Shown here piece after piece: positions 47,625 through 57,901 of a stretch of 64,000 nt of DNA. The DNA comes from Fallopia convolvulus. Lineage: Eukaryota > Streptophyta > Magnoliopsida > Caryophyllales > Polygonaceae. The notes below the pieces were generated by a model. It saw only the letters and a list, made by a program, of their open reading frames with translations, did not search any database and was not told where the DNA came from. Numbering within the stretch: position 1 is the first letter of the stretch; the number at the start of each line of letters is the position of its first letter. A program made the position numbers and the translations under genes. The stretch lies in assembly GCA_964016875.1 (NCBI GenBank), contig OZ024725.1, forward strand, positions 44,229,427 to 44,293,426, in the 5' to 3' direction.

Positions 47625-50600
47625 GTGGCAGTGAGAGGGAACAGTACATGTTTCATAGATAGTGGATGCTCGAACCATATGACAGGAAATAAGGATATCC
47701 TCATCTCACTCCACACTCATGCCGAAGGAGGCCACGTCTCATTTGGCAACAAGAACAAGGGAGAAGTTATTGGAAAAGGAGAAGTGTTGCTCAATAGATC
47801 TATTAAAGTTAGCAACGTAAATCTGGTAAAGGATCTGGGATACAATCTGCTGAGTGTCTCCCAGATGTGTGATCAAGGGAACAACATCGTCACTTTCGAC
47901 TCAGATGAATGTCTCGTCATCAACAAGAAGACCAAGAAAGTAATTCTGAGAGGAAGAAGATACAACAATGTGTATGTGGCGGACACCAACTTTGAACCAC
48001 CAATGAAGCTGTGCCTTGCGAGTTTCCAGGATGACACGGAACTCTGGCATCGAAGACTGGGACATGCTGGTGTAAATCAAATCCTGAAGCTTTATCTACA
48101 GGATCTGGTCATTGGTCTTCCACGGATCAATCTCGAAGGAGTCAAAATGTGTGAAGCATGTGTTCGAGGGAAACAGACCAGGACCTCCTTCAAACCCAAG
48201 AAGGTGGTAAGCACAACCAGGTCCCTGGAGTTAATTCACATGGATCTCTGTGGTCCCATGAGAACAACTAGCTACGGTGGAAAAAGGTACATGTATGTTT
48301 TAATTGATGATTTTTCAAGATTCACCTGGGTTATTTTCTTGAAGGCAAAATCACAAGCGTTTGAAGAATTTGAGCCCTTCATCAAAAGAACAGAAGTAAG
48401 CTTGGGGGTGAAACTGAAAGCAATCAGATCTGATCACGGAACTGAGTTTCGAAACTCGGAGTTCCTAAACTTCTGTGAGCAAAATGGGATCTCTCACAAC
48501 TTTTCAGCACCTCGCACTCCTCAGCAAAATGGAGTGGTCGAGAGAAAGAACAGAACTCTGGAGGACATGGCTAGAACCATGATGATCGAAAGTGGAGTTC
48601 CTGAGTACTTCTGGACTGAAGTCATCTCCACAGCTACATACATCCTAAATCGAGCCATGACAAGGCCCCTGATCAACAAGACCTCCTATGAGCTCATCAA
48701 AGGGAGAAAACCAAACATCTCACACTTGAGAACATTCGGTTGCACATGCTTTGTTCACAACAACGGCAAAGACAATCTTGGCAAATTCGACCCCAGGAGC
48801 GACGAAGGGATCTTCCTGGGATACTCATCACAAAGCAAGGCTTACAGGGTCTACAATAAAAGAACCAAGAAGATTGAGGAAAGCATTCATGTCGTCTTCA
48901 ATGAAAAGTCTATAAAGATGGGAACCGAGACCCAAGGGAAAGGAACTCTGTTCAAATTAGTCGGACATGAAGACGATGATGATGACGAGGATGAGCCAAG
49001 GAAAAGGGATGAAGACTATCCAAGTGCAAGCAATATCCCACAACCAGGGAACAACGACGAAGGTCCAATCCTCACTGATCAAACCTCCCTCGAGGCTCCT
49101 TCCTCAGAAGAACTACAAGACACCTCCAACTCTCTCGAGGTCCCCTCTTCAGGGAACAACTCTGCTGTTCCCCAAGACAATACCCTTCCAGAATCAAGTA
49201 TTCAAGGGGAACAAAGAGGGAACCTGCCAGAAATCTCTGAAGAAACATCAAATGAAGAAGTTGGAGATGAGAGTTCCCATGACAAAGAAACACCAACTGA
49301 GGATGATACACATGCAAAGGAACTCACTCATACAAGAACCTTTCAACAAAGGAAGGACCACCCCCTTGAGAACATCATCTCCCCTCTTGATAAAGGTGTG
49401 CAAACTCGTTCCTCTCTCAATAATTTTTGTGCTTTTAACGCGTTTGTTTCAATGGTGGAACCCAAAAATATCAAAGAAGCATTAAAGGACCCAGATTGGA
49501 TTCAAGCCGTGCAAGAGGAACTCCACCAATTTGAGAGGAACCAAGTTTGGAAGCTAGTTCCTAGACCCAAAAACAAGAACATCATAGGAACTCGATGGGT
49601 CTTTAGGAACAAGCTCGATGATACTGGAGCTGTAGCAAGGAACAAGGCTAGGTTAGTAGCACAAGGATACAGGCAAGAGGAAGGGATTGACTACGATGAG
49701 ACCTTCGCACCAGTTGCCAGGATCGAGGCAATCAGACTCCTCATCGCCTATGCCTCTCACAAGGGATTCAAACTTTATCAAATGGATGTGAAAACAGCCT
49801 TCCTCAATGGACATCTCAAGGAAGAAGTGTATGTGGCTCAACCTCCAGGATTCGAAGATGAAAAACTACCCAACCATGTCTACTTCCTGGAGAGGGCCCT
49901 TTACGGACTCAAACAAGCTCCCCGAGCTTGGTATGACAGGTTTGCTCAATTCCTCTTGTCCCATGGGTACATTCGTGGTTCCATAGACAAGACTTTGTTT
50001 TTAAAGAAAGAATCTAAAGACATTTTGATTGTGCAAGTATGTGTTGATGACATTGTGTTTGGAGCAACTAACGAAACTCTTCTAGAAAAGTTTAAGGACC
50101 TCATGAGTAGTGAGTTTCAAATGAGTCTCATTGGGGAACTCACGTTCTTTTTGGGACTTCAAATATCCCAAACCAAGGAGGGAACAAAGATTCATCAACA
50201 GAAATACATCAAGGAAATGCTTGTGAAATATGGGATGGAACATTCAAAGCCCATTGACACACCCATCTCACCAAATTCAAGGCTCAATGCGGATGAAACT
50301 GGTATTAGTGTGGACCAAAGGAACTATCGAGGTATGATCGGGTCCCTTCTCTACTTAACAGCTAGTAGACCTGATATCATGTTCTCTATATGTCTTTGTG
50401 CTCGTTTTCAAGCTAACCCCAAGGAATCACACCTGAAAGAGGTGAAGAGAATTTTCAGGTATCTCAAAGGGAATGATAACTTGTGCCTATGGTATCCAAG
50501 GAACAGTTCCCTTGAGCTCATTGCATACACAGATGCAGATTTTGCAGGGCACTTGGTTGACAGAAAGAGCACATCAGGAATGGCCCAGTTTCTAGGGTCA

Positions 50601-50984
50601 TGCTTAGTCTCGTGGGGATCTAAAAAGCAAAACTCAGTGGCACTCTCCACAGCTGAAGCCGAATATGTGGCTGCCGCATCATGCTATTCCCAGGTTCTAT
50701 GGCTTAAGTCACAACTCCAGGATTACGGTATGTCTTTTGGCCCAGTTCCCATACTCTGTGATAACACTAGTGCCATAAACATTTCCAAAAATCCTGTGCA
50801 TCATTCTAGAACTAAGCATATTGATATAAGGCATCACTTTCTACGTGACAATGTCGAAAACGGGAACATCTAGATGGAACACTGTAGAACTGAAGAGCAA
50901 ATTGCGAACATTCTTACCAAAGCTTTAGACAGACGTCCCTACCAGCATTTTCGAATGCTTCTAGGGATGATAACTCTAAATTAA
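47625..50984 (+). pseudogene. Sirevirus pol: protease, integrase, RT, RNase H; stop near C-terminus
   Basis: Open from 47,625 to a TAG at 50,871. Similarity continues in frame (TEEQIANILTKAL) to about 50,984, so only the last ~37 residues are cut off. Protease DSG (CFIDSGCSNHMTG), HHCC region (HRRLGHAG..CEACVRGK), integrase D-D-E (HMDLCGPM, SDHGTEF, VERKNRTLED), RT (QMDVKTAFLNG; CVDD at 50,040-50,051 instead of the usual YVDD) and RNase H (TDADFAG, STAEAEYVA). Domain order PR-IN-RT-RH is that of Copia. The acidic linker after integrase is rich in GGGAAC words. Confidence 0.93.
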
Positions 50985-51840
50985 ACAAGTCCCTGTTTGT
51001 CTCTCTCTCAATGCCTGACTAGTTTATATAAGATTGCATGATAGGGAACTTGGATTTATTGCTTTCACTATGCCATGATTACTAGTCTAGAGAAAAATGT
51101 GTACAAAGGAACTCTATTTCTTTTGGCCCAAAATGATCAACCAGAGTTCCCTTTATCCCTCATTACAAGCCACCATGACGGTTGATCATATGACCCACCC
51201 TAAGCTAGGGACCAGACAAATGCTCCTCATGAGCCAAAATATTTCCTTTATCGAGTTGCAAATTGTCTGTTTCCCTTTGAGTTCCCTAGCCCCACAAAAA
51301 GATGAGTGTGAAGTTCCCTTAACCACTTCACTCTCCCTGACCTTGAAAAGATCATGGGAACTGATGCATCTACAAAGGGAACGCTGACTAATCTTCAAAG
51401 AAAAACCGTCACTTGGGAAGCGGACTTTTGTGTCAGAAGCTCTGAAGCGTTAAAGGCAAAGTATTCAAAATTTGAAAAGGACTTCCCAAGAGATTGTGAC
51501 GCGTGTCCAGAAGCGTGCTTGAGAAGTTGAAACGGCGCCCCACGTTCATTGGGCAACGGTTATCGAGGTTATTCCACTTCCCTTTCTACCCTTCACCTCC
51601 TCTCTCCTTTAAAACCCCTCTTTGCCATTTGTGGGTCCTTTATTCCCTCTTACATCTCTGTCAATCGTCTTCCCCAAATCTCTTTCACTCTCTTTTCAAG
51701 AAACCTCCAAAACCCCCCAATCTCTTACAAAAATGGCCCCTCAACACACCTTCGCCCAGATCAAAGCGTGAGTACATGCCAATCCTCGCATCCTCTTCGT
51801 CTCTCAACTAAAAGAGATCGAGCAAGAATCAGACCCAACA
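50985..51840 (+). other. Sirevirus region between pol and third ORF
   Basis: No gene seen. Many AGTTCCC/GGGAAC words (about 51,044, 51,107, 51,142, 51,284, 51,316, 51,355, 51,379). Confidence 0.6.
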
Positions 51841-53655
51841 ATGAAGGATGTACTTATCCAAGGGCTATACAATCAAGTAAGCCCCTTCTTGCCCCCTCCT
51901 CCTCCTCAGGCCGACGAAACCGTCTCCTGGACCTCTTCCTCCTCCGAATCTCTTCCTCTCCCTCCTCCAAATACCACCACCTCCTCCGGAGTTGTCATCG
52001 TTGACAACTTCGGAGACGCTCGCCCCTCAATCAATGAAAAACCCCACAAATCCAAACACCGCCACTCATCCAAATGTCGTCACTCATCAAAAGATCCCTC
52101 AAAACCCAAAAAATCCAAACACTCCCACGACTCCTCCAAATCCAAAAAGCGTAAACACTCCGAGGCCTCTGAATTCTCGGAGCCCAGAAAGAAGGCTTTC
52201 TTCAAGTTTGAGGAATACCTGAACTGCTCCAAGGAGAGTTCTTGTGCTCCCAAACCTCCTTACCCTTTCCCTTCCGACGATAGGACCTCCGAACCCCAGA
52301 GTCTACTCCCCTCTTCCTCCTCCATCCCTCCTCTTCAAATCGAGGGACCTCCCAAACCTCCTCTCACAAAACGACCAACTCCTCCTCCGCCAACTTCTCC
52401 AGTTCCCGCCATGATGGGAACTCCACCATCCCAACCTCCTTCACTTCCTCCCGTTCCCATCATTACGGGATCTCCAACTCCACCTTCACCTCACAAAACG
52501 CCTTCTCCTTCCTCCTCACCAAAACACATTTCCACCACTCCCATCTCTGCTTCGGGGATCTCTCCTCCCCAGGTCTCCAGATCCCTTCCTCCTCCTTCCA
52601 CTCAACTAACCACCCCTCTTCCTTCTTCTCCTCTCCCCTTGTCCATCATATCTCCCACCACCACCAAACTACCCTCTCCCTCACCATCCAAAAGTACCGT
52701 CGCTCTCTCCTCAGACGACGACGATCTTCCTCTCTCTGTGTTCATCGGAAAAATGACCAAGGACCCTCCTCCAATCATCATGGGAACTCTGGAGGAGGAA
52801 GCCCAGCTCATTGTTTCAGAAGAAGTGCTGACTGAAAATGGTCTGGGGGAACTGTGGGACCTAATCAAGGCCCAGGGCTGGGAGAGACTCTGCCAAGAGA
52901 CTGTGAGCGTAGATCCCTCACAAGTGCGTCGATTCTACAACAACTTCACTATCACCAACGACGACACTCAGGGAACTCTCTCCAACGAAGGCGACGAGTT
53001 CATTTTTACAACGTCGACAATCCGCCTTCAACTCCAGGTCCCTGGTCAAGGGCTTAGCGAGGTGCCCAGCAAGCTCTGGGGCGACTTCAACAACGCCGAG
53101 GTGTGCAACACAATTTTTGAGGGTCGGGTTCCCTCTAAAATCCTCTCGACGCATCATCTGTCCTTGGTCGCCAAGCTCGCTCACCAATTCATCATCAACG
53201 TGGTGATCCCACGCCAAGAGAAGCGCCTGGTCGTCAACATCCCAGATGCCATCATCCTCTACCACTTCCTCCTCAAGAAGCCCATAAATCTTCCCCGAAT
53301 AATCCTTGGGCACATGGAGAAGTGCATGGCCTCCAAGTCCCACTCCCTTCCCTACTCTGGGCTGATCAAGAAGCTCCTACAAAAAGAGGGTCTTTACGAC
53401 GCCTCTAAAGATGAAATCGAGCTTGGAAGAGAACTGGACATTACAGTTGCCCAGAAAATGAGGCACTCGGAGCCTGTAGAGGAGACGGCTCCACTAGAGT
53501 CTGGTCCACAAGAGGGGAACTCTCCAGTGTTGCTCCGCATTGCCAACACCCTCGACCAGATTGCTAGGGACCAAGCAGTGTTGGCCAGAGGACAAGAAAA
53601 GCTTACACAAGTCCTTACGCGCCTTTGTGACGCCATGTTCCCTCAGAACCCATGA
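51841..53655 (+). CDS. Sirevirus third ORF (envelope-position protein, 604 codons)
   Basis: Continuous frame from ATG 51,841 to the stop at 53,655. Residues about 15-110 are Ser/Pro-rich and then Lys/His/Ser-rich (KSKHRHSSK). A long Pro/Ser/Thr tract follows to about residue 290. The C-terminal 230 residues form a globular part (LWDLIKAQGWERLCQE, VRRFYNNFTI, VVNIPDAIILYHFLLKKPIN, LPYSGLIKKLL) resembling the 'putative plant transposon protein' domain found beside many plant retroelements. It ends in a short coiled coil (IANTLDQIARDQAVLARGQE). No signal peptide or membrane segment is evident, so an envelope role is doubtful. Function unknown; it is the only large intact element ORF in the window. 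Confidence 0.85.
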   Translation: MKDVLIQGLYNQVSPFLPPPPPQADETVSWTSSSSESLPLPPPNTTTSSGVVIVDNFGDARPSINEKPHKSKHRHSSKCRHSSKDPSKPKKSKHSHDSSKSKKRKHSEASEFSEPRKKAFFKFEEYLNCSKESSCAPKPPYPFPSDDRTSEPQSLLPSSSSIPPLQIEGPPKPPLTKRPTPPPPTSPVPAMMGTPPSQPPSLPPVPIITGSPTPPSPHKTPSPSSSPKHISTTPISASGISPPQVSRSLPPPSTQLTTPLPSSPLPLSIISPTTTKLPSPSPSKSTVALSSDDDDLPLSVFIGKMTKDPPPIIMGTLEEEAQLIVSEEVLTENGLGELWDLIKAQGWERLCQETVSVDPSQVRRFYNNFTITNDDTQGTLSNEGDEFIFTTSTIRLQLQVPGQGLSEVPSKLWGDFNNAEVCNTIFEGRVPSKILSTHHLSLVAKLAHQFIINVVIPRQEKRLVVNIPDAIILYHFLLKKPINLPRIILGHMEKCMASKSHSLPYSGLIKKLLQKEGLYDASKDEIELGRELDITVAQKMRHSEPVEETAPLESGPQEGNSPVLLRIANTLDQIARDQAVLARGQEKLTQVLTRLCDAMFPQNP

Positions 53656-53902
53656 TCTCTCCCTTCTTGTTCCCTTAATCCAAAAATGACCACAAATTGT
53701 ACTTGGGTTCCCATTGTACATATTATCTTAAGTAATGAAATGGTCTTTATTTTGATTGCGTGTTCCCTTCTTTCCTAATATTGCTTTGCTTGTTTTCGAT
53801 GATGTCAAAAGGGGGAAAGACAAAAAATGCGAGATGAGTTAAAAGTTTAAGTTATCATAGACCACGCATAAGCTAAGGGGGAACAACTACATAAAAAGCT
53901 TA
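53656..53902 (+). other. Sirevirus 3' non-coding, internal polypurine tract
   Basis: AAAAGGGGGAAAGAC at about 53,808 is a second polypurine-like tract in addition to the one before the 3' LTR. Multiple such tracts are usual in Sireviruses. It ends with AAAAGCTTA (53,894-53,902), the target copy of the nested MULE. Confidence 0.7.
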
Positions 53903-54697
53903 GGCCGAACGACCGAAAACCACCCTTATAATATGCCATATTGCTCTAAACCACCCTTTTAATATCAATTTACCGAAAACCACCCTAATAAGGGCTTCCG
54001 TTAATAAATGACCACCCGTCCCCCAACTCCCGTCAAAAATTCCGTTAGTGTTGTATGCACATGCCCCATTATTAATTTTTAATGTGAAATAAAAGTACAA
54101 GAAATGGGCCAAAAAATAAATATCAAGGTCAAACCTAAAATTCGAGTTCAAAGAAAATGAATCTCAAGATCAAACCCAAAAATTCAATGATTGGTGCGCT
54201 TAACCCTAAACAAAGGCGAGATTTGGGAACGGAGGGAGTTGATGGCGAACCAGTAGCAACCCAAACTACACAAAGGCAAACCAAATTAGGATTGGGGCAA
54301 AGTGAGCTCGTGATTTTGGTGGTCGAAGTTGAAGAACTGACTTCTTTAATGTTGTCCCCGGCAAGGTCACCAGTGACAATGAAGTCATTCGAGTTCAAAG
54401 AAAGGGATAAATCGTGTTGGAATTTTGCTTGGTAGACGTTGAGGCTGTCACTTGGGTTTAGTGAACCCTAAAAATTAGTTTTAATTTATTAGGTATATTT
54501 ATAATAATAAAATATAATGAAAAATAAAGGGTGGATTTGTAATTTCATACTTTAGACGGATTTTTTTGACGGGAGTTGGGGACGGGTGGTCATTTGTTAA
54601 CGGAAGCCTTTATGAGGGTGGTTTTCGGTAAATTGATTTTAAAAGGGTGGTTTAGAGCAATATGGCTTTTATAAGGGTGGTTTTCGGTCGTTCGGCC
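53903..54697. mobile_element. Small non-autonomous MULE, 795 bp, nested in Sirevirus
   Basis: The ends GGCCGAACGACCGAAAACC and its inverse form TIRs of roughly 180 bp. AAAAGCTTA flanks both sides (53,894-53,902 and 54,698-54,706), a perfect 9-bp duplication. The TIR repeats ACCACCC words and carries TAATATCAATTTACCG as in the large MULE, but its outermost bases differ. The interior has frames of about 90 codons on both strands without recognisable family, perhaps derived from a captured sequence. No transposase. Confidence 0.92.
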
Positions 54698-54873
54698 AAA
54701 AGCTTAATAGGAACTATGTGTCTCACCAGAAGTGGCTCCCTAAATCTAAGTGTTTCACTAAAAGTGACTTCCCAAAATCATACTTAGGAACTCATCAGCA
54801 TATCATTCATTGAAATACTTGCATTTTTGTGATGGGTTTGTCATCATCAAAAAGGGGGAAATTGTTGGGACGT
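54698..54873 (+). other. Sirevirus polypurine tract and 11-bp LTR-start duplication
   Basis: AAAAAGGGGGAAAT (54,849-54,862) is the plus-strand primer tract. It is followed by TGTTGGGACGT before the true LTR start TGTTGGGATC at 54,874, so the first bases of the LTR are partly doubled. Confidence 0.75.
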
Positions 54874-55918
54874 TGTTGGGATCTCTGGTTCTAAACAACG
54901 GATCAACGATGTAATTCTCAAGTTTTGATAATGACAAACACCATAGGGAACTAATGTGGTTTGTTCAAGTATTTCTAAGGAACACAAGTACAACCAAGAA
55001 CTCCTACGAATGACCAAAAGCCACTGCAGGCCACAATGAAGAGTTTCCATCAAGGGAACTCTGAAGAGGAAAGTTCCCATGAAGTGGGAACTCCCAGAAA
55101 CAATCAAGAGAACACAAGCTTACAACGATGAAGAGTTTCCATCAAGGGAACTCTGAAGAAGACAGTTCCCATGACATGGGAACTCACATGTGAGGACAAC
55201 GACCGTTCAGCGCAGATCGCGGGATTCTGTCTCAGACAGCCCGAGGGAACAGTCTGAGGATCAGACTGTCACGCTTCATCCAACGGTCCGATTGATCCAA
55301 GAAGTTGACCTAGTTCAAACCAAAGTCACATGTGAAGAAAGTACAACTTGGGCATCAAGCAAAGGGCATTTTGGACACAAACGAAAGATGCGACTGCCCA
55401 AGCTCATTGGACTATAAAGCCAAATGAATAGTACTCGGTCTGAGTACTTCTCCCAGAACTTACAAACACCCACATCAGAGAAAAGAAAGAAAAGGAAGAG
55501 AAGTCCCCGCCGGCGAGTGTGTGATCTCGACGACGGTGAAGCTGAAGTTCCCAGGAGCAAGGGAACTCAGAAGTCAGCGTAAGATTTGAGTTACTTGTGT
55601 TTTGCTGTTGTGAGCTTAGGAACTCAGTTGAGAGGATTTACTAGTGTTGCTAGAGTTAGGAAGAACTTGTAGGAACAGAGAAGTGTAAATCCGGTTGTGT
55701 AACTAAGGAACAAAGCAATCAATATAACTAAGTCATTCAAAATCCTCCAAGCGGAGGTAGAGGTTTACCCATACAACTAGTTGGTTGTAGTGGGGTTCCT
55801 CTATAAAGGAACTGTGCCTTTTACTGTTTTTATTACTTGCGATTATTTACTTCCGCTGCCTTGGGAACAACTTAATTGCCAGTTCCCAAGCTCACTGCTA
55901 ACCGGTTACGATCCAACA
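54874..55918 (+). repeat. 3' LTR of Sirevirus
   Basis: 1,045 bp, the same length as the 5' LTR, ending GATCCAACA. Only scattered single-base differences from 44,898-45,942 were seen. Confidence 0.94.
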
Positions 55919-56249
55919 ATATGATCTGGTAAGTGAACCTTTCCATTTTTTCTGTGTATTATTTGTGTGTCTCCAACCTCATGTAGTTTTTTGAACCAGA
56001 CTGGTGAATTTATGGAGGGAGTAGGAACACAGTCTTCAGTCACTGGTGGAACCAGTACTTGAGTCCAGGTAGGTCCTAATATAGTCAATTTTGGTTGCTA
56101 TTTAAAGCCAAGGCACATGAACACACTCTAAATTTCAATAAATGTGATCATTGCAGGTAGCTCATACAAGAAAAAAGATGATTGCATCAAAGACTCCTCT
56201 GGTGCTCAGGAGGTCACCTAGGAAGCACAAGGGAGGCAATGGTCATTGA
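55919..56249 (+). pseudogene. mudrA: mudrA-like MULE transposase, 3' block
   Basis: After the Sirevirus the exon resumes for a few bases to a donor (CTG|GTAAGT at 55,931), then 56,000-56,068 and 56,157-56,249 (GT-AG). The 56,000 exon has an in-frame TGA at 56,060-56,062. Beyond it the frame continues into a basic tail (TRKKMIASK, LRRSPRKHKGG) ending at TGA 56,247. The basic tail and the preserved splice sites suggest the TGA is a lesion, but the normal end could also lie there. Confidence 0.7.
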
Positions 56250-56744
56250 TGATGAAGACTTGTTGGATTAGGAGACTTGTTTAGCTTAACTTATGTAATG
56301 GTGCAGTACATGTTGTACTTAGTAGACCTGTTGGATTAACTTAGTAGTAATTGGTTGAGTGCTTTTGAACTATCTACTCAACCTTTATATCCACCCTATT
56401 TTGTAACCTTTTGATGATGAAGACCTTTTGAACTATCTACTTAACTTATGTGATTTGTTTCTTTAATGAAGTATGCAGTATTTTACTCCACTGATTATGG
56501 GTGATAATGAAGTCTGCAGAATGTGATATTGTTCACATTGGTTGAGTGGTGTTTTGAAGTCTACAGCATTTTACTCCACCTTTGTTCATTATTTACTGAA
56601 CTCTGATTTCTCCACTTTACAACAGCTTTCACAATACAACATCAAGCAATATAATCAAGAGAGAATTAGGCATAGGAACATCTTCTATTACAGAATCAAC
56701 CAAGAATTACAACCAATACATCTTTCCAATCCAGAATCACTACA
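56250..56744. other. Tail-to-tail interval between the two MULE genes
   Basis: About 0.5 kb, non-coding, with two copies of TTTTGAACTATCTACT about 55 bp apart. Expected to hold both polyadenylation regions. Confidence 0.6.
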
Positions 56745-57206
56745 CTAGATGACCCATTTAACCATTACAACATTCAAGCACATGAATAAAAACATACAAA
56801 ACACCACTACATACACACCAGTTTGATCATTTCTCTTTACTTTAGTTTGCTTAGCTTCATACTCCAATTTGTTTGCCTCCTTTTCAACCTGCAACCTATC
56901 CATTACAATCTTCATAGTTGCAAGCTCAGATTGTTGTTGTGTAACTACATCCAGTAGTAGCTTGTTATTCTCTTCCAATTTTTCCTTCTCATTTAACAGT
57001 TTGTTGATCACATATACATCTCTTTCATTATGTGCCTCATCCCTCCAATCAAAATAGTTACACTTGTTCAAATATGCATAATTTCGACAACCAAAAAATC
57101 TTCTTCCATAGTTCTTATATGTATGTGCAGTGGCTTCCTTTGCTAGAAGCCTACAATAACAAGCTCTTGGTTGTGCATTTGTTGAGCTGTGACTTGAGCT
57201 AGACAT
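56745..57206 (-). CDS. GRF-type zinc finger, coiled-coil, membrane-anchored protein (153 aa)
   Basis: Second gene of the large MULE, transcribed inward from the right TIR. It starts MSSSSHSS; residues about 14-56 form a GRF zinc finger (CYCR..., GRRFFGCRNY, KCNYFDWRDE). Residues about 65-120 are a charged coiled coil (NKLLNEKEKLEENNKLLLD). The last ~22 residues are hydrophobic (VYVVVFCMFLFMCLNVV), a probable tail anchor. GRF fingers bind single-stranded nucleic acid in better-known proteins. Plants have many small GRF proteins of this build, often near transposons. The frame is intact, although the partner transposase is not. Its position corresponds to mudrB of maize MuDR, with which it shares no visible similarity. 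The role in transposition is unknown. Confidence 0.82.
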   Translation of the reverse strand: MSSSSHSSTNAQPRACYCRLLAKEATAHTYKNYGRRFFGCRNYAYLNKCNYFDWRDEAHNERDVYVINKLLNEKEKLEENNKLLLDVVTQQQSELATMKIVMDRLQVEKEANKLEYEAKQTKVKRNDQTGVYVVVFCMFLFMCLNVVMVKWVI

Positions 57207-57682
57207 TCTGAATTAGACAATAATGTATACAGTAAGTTTAACATAAGAGATCATTCATCTAAGAACCATAAACCCTAATTCGACCGAAATTGAAGAATTC
57301 GAGCCAAATTGAAGGCCATATTTCAGTAAGTTCTACCCTAATTCCTCAATAGAGACTTCAAGGCCGACTCACAAACCTTGCTTTGCCAACCCTAAAGCCC
57401 ATAAATGAACTCACAGATCTGAATCGAAAGCAAAACTAGATTTACCTTCGAATAATTTCTTCGATTATGCCCAATCCTCTCAACTGTCCAGCAATATCTC
57501 GATCCCTTCGAACAACTTCTTCAAATGCTCACTAAATTGACCGCCTAATCGCTGAAAGATCTGAATCAAATCAAAAGCACGACAGATCTGAATCGAAAGC
57601 ACGACACTCACTCTCTTTGATCGCCACTCACTCTCTTCGATCGCCACTCGACTCTCTTCTCTACTCTCTGATAGATTTAGAG
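57207..57682. other. 5' leader of the GRF gene
   Basis: Between the ATG and the right TIR. It contains short repeated GATCGCCACTC and ATCTGAATC words. No ORF. Confidence 0.55.
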
Positions 57683-57892
57683 TGAAATGGGCCCATTTGG
57701 CAATAAAATAGAAAAGAAATTAATAAAATATTGAACCCACACGCGCTTTAACGATCGACTAACGGGGGATGTCCAAGGGGTGGTCATTTTTTGACGGAAT
57801 TGATTAAAAGGGTGGTTTACGGTAAATTGATATTAGACGGGTGGTTAAACGCAATATGAGCTATCTTACGGGTGGTTTCCGACAAAAGACTC
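57683..57892. repeat. Right TIR of the large MULE
   Basis: Inverse of 31,353-31,562, ending ...CCGACAAAAGACTC before the target copy TAATCATAA (57,893-57,901). Confidence 0.92.
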
Positions 57893-57901
57893 TAATCATA
57901 A

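Larger units (their letters stand above)
44898..55918 (+). mobile_element. Sirevirus-type Copia retrotransposon
   Basis: 11,021 bp with LTRs of 1,045 bp at each end and 5-bp target duplication ATATG (44,893-44,897 and 55,919-55,923), inserted into the last part of the MULE transposase gene. TGGTATCAGAGC primer-binding site (tRNA-Met), two CCHC knuckles in gag, and a long extra ORF between pol and the 3' LTR identify a Sirevirus. The LTRs differ at only a few positions, so the insertion is young. A 795-bp MULE is nested in its 3' region. Confidence 0.95.
31353..57892 (+). mobile_element. Large Mutator-like element (MULE) with two convergent genes
   Basis: TIRs of about 210 bp at 31,353-31,562 and 57,683-57,892, both starting GAGTCTTTTGTCGGAAACC from the outside. 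The direct duplication TAATCATAA (31,344-31,352 and 57,893-57,901) is 9 bp and perfect, the hallmark of Mutator transposition. Without the two nested retrotransposons (9.8 and 11.0 kb) the element is about 5.7 kb. The left gene is a mudrA-like transposase (+), the right gene a GRF-zinc-finger protein (-), arranged tail to tail. The host site is the 3' region of an inverted Athila element. Confidence 0.93.

Noticed and set aside
54157..54435. 92-codon frame in the small MULE as a captured host gene
   Set aside because: No family resemblance, and a similar-length frame exists on the opposite strand; not supported as a gene.
31353..57892. Transposase as a domesticated host gene (FAR1/MUG type)
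   Set aside because: Perfect TSD and matching TIRs show a transposon copy, and the frame is broken by a shift, a stop and two insertions.
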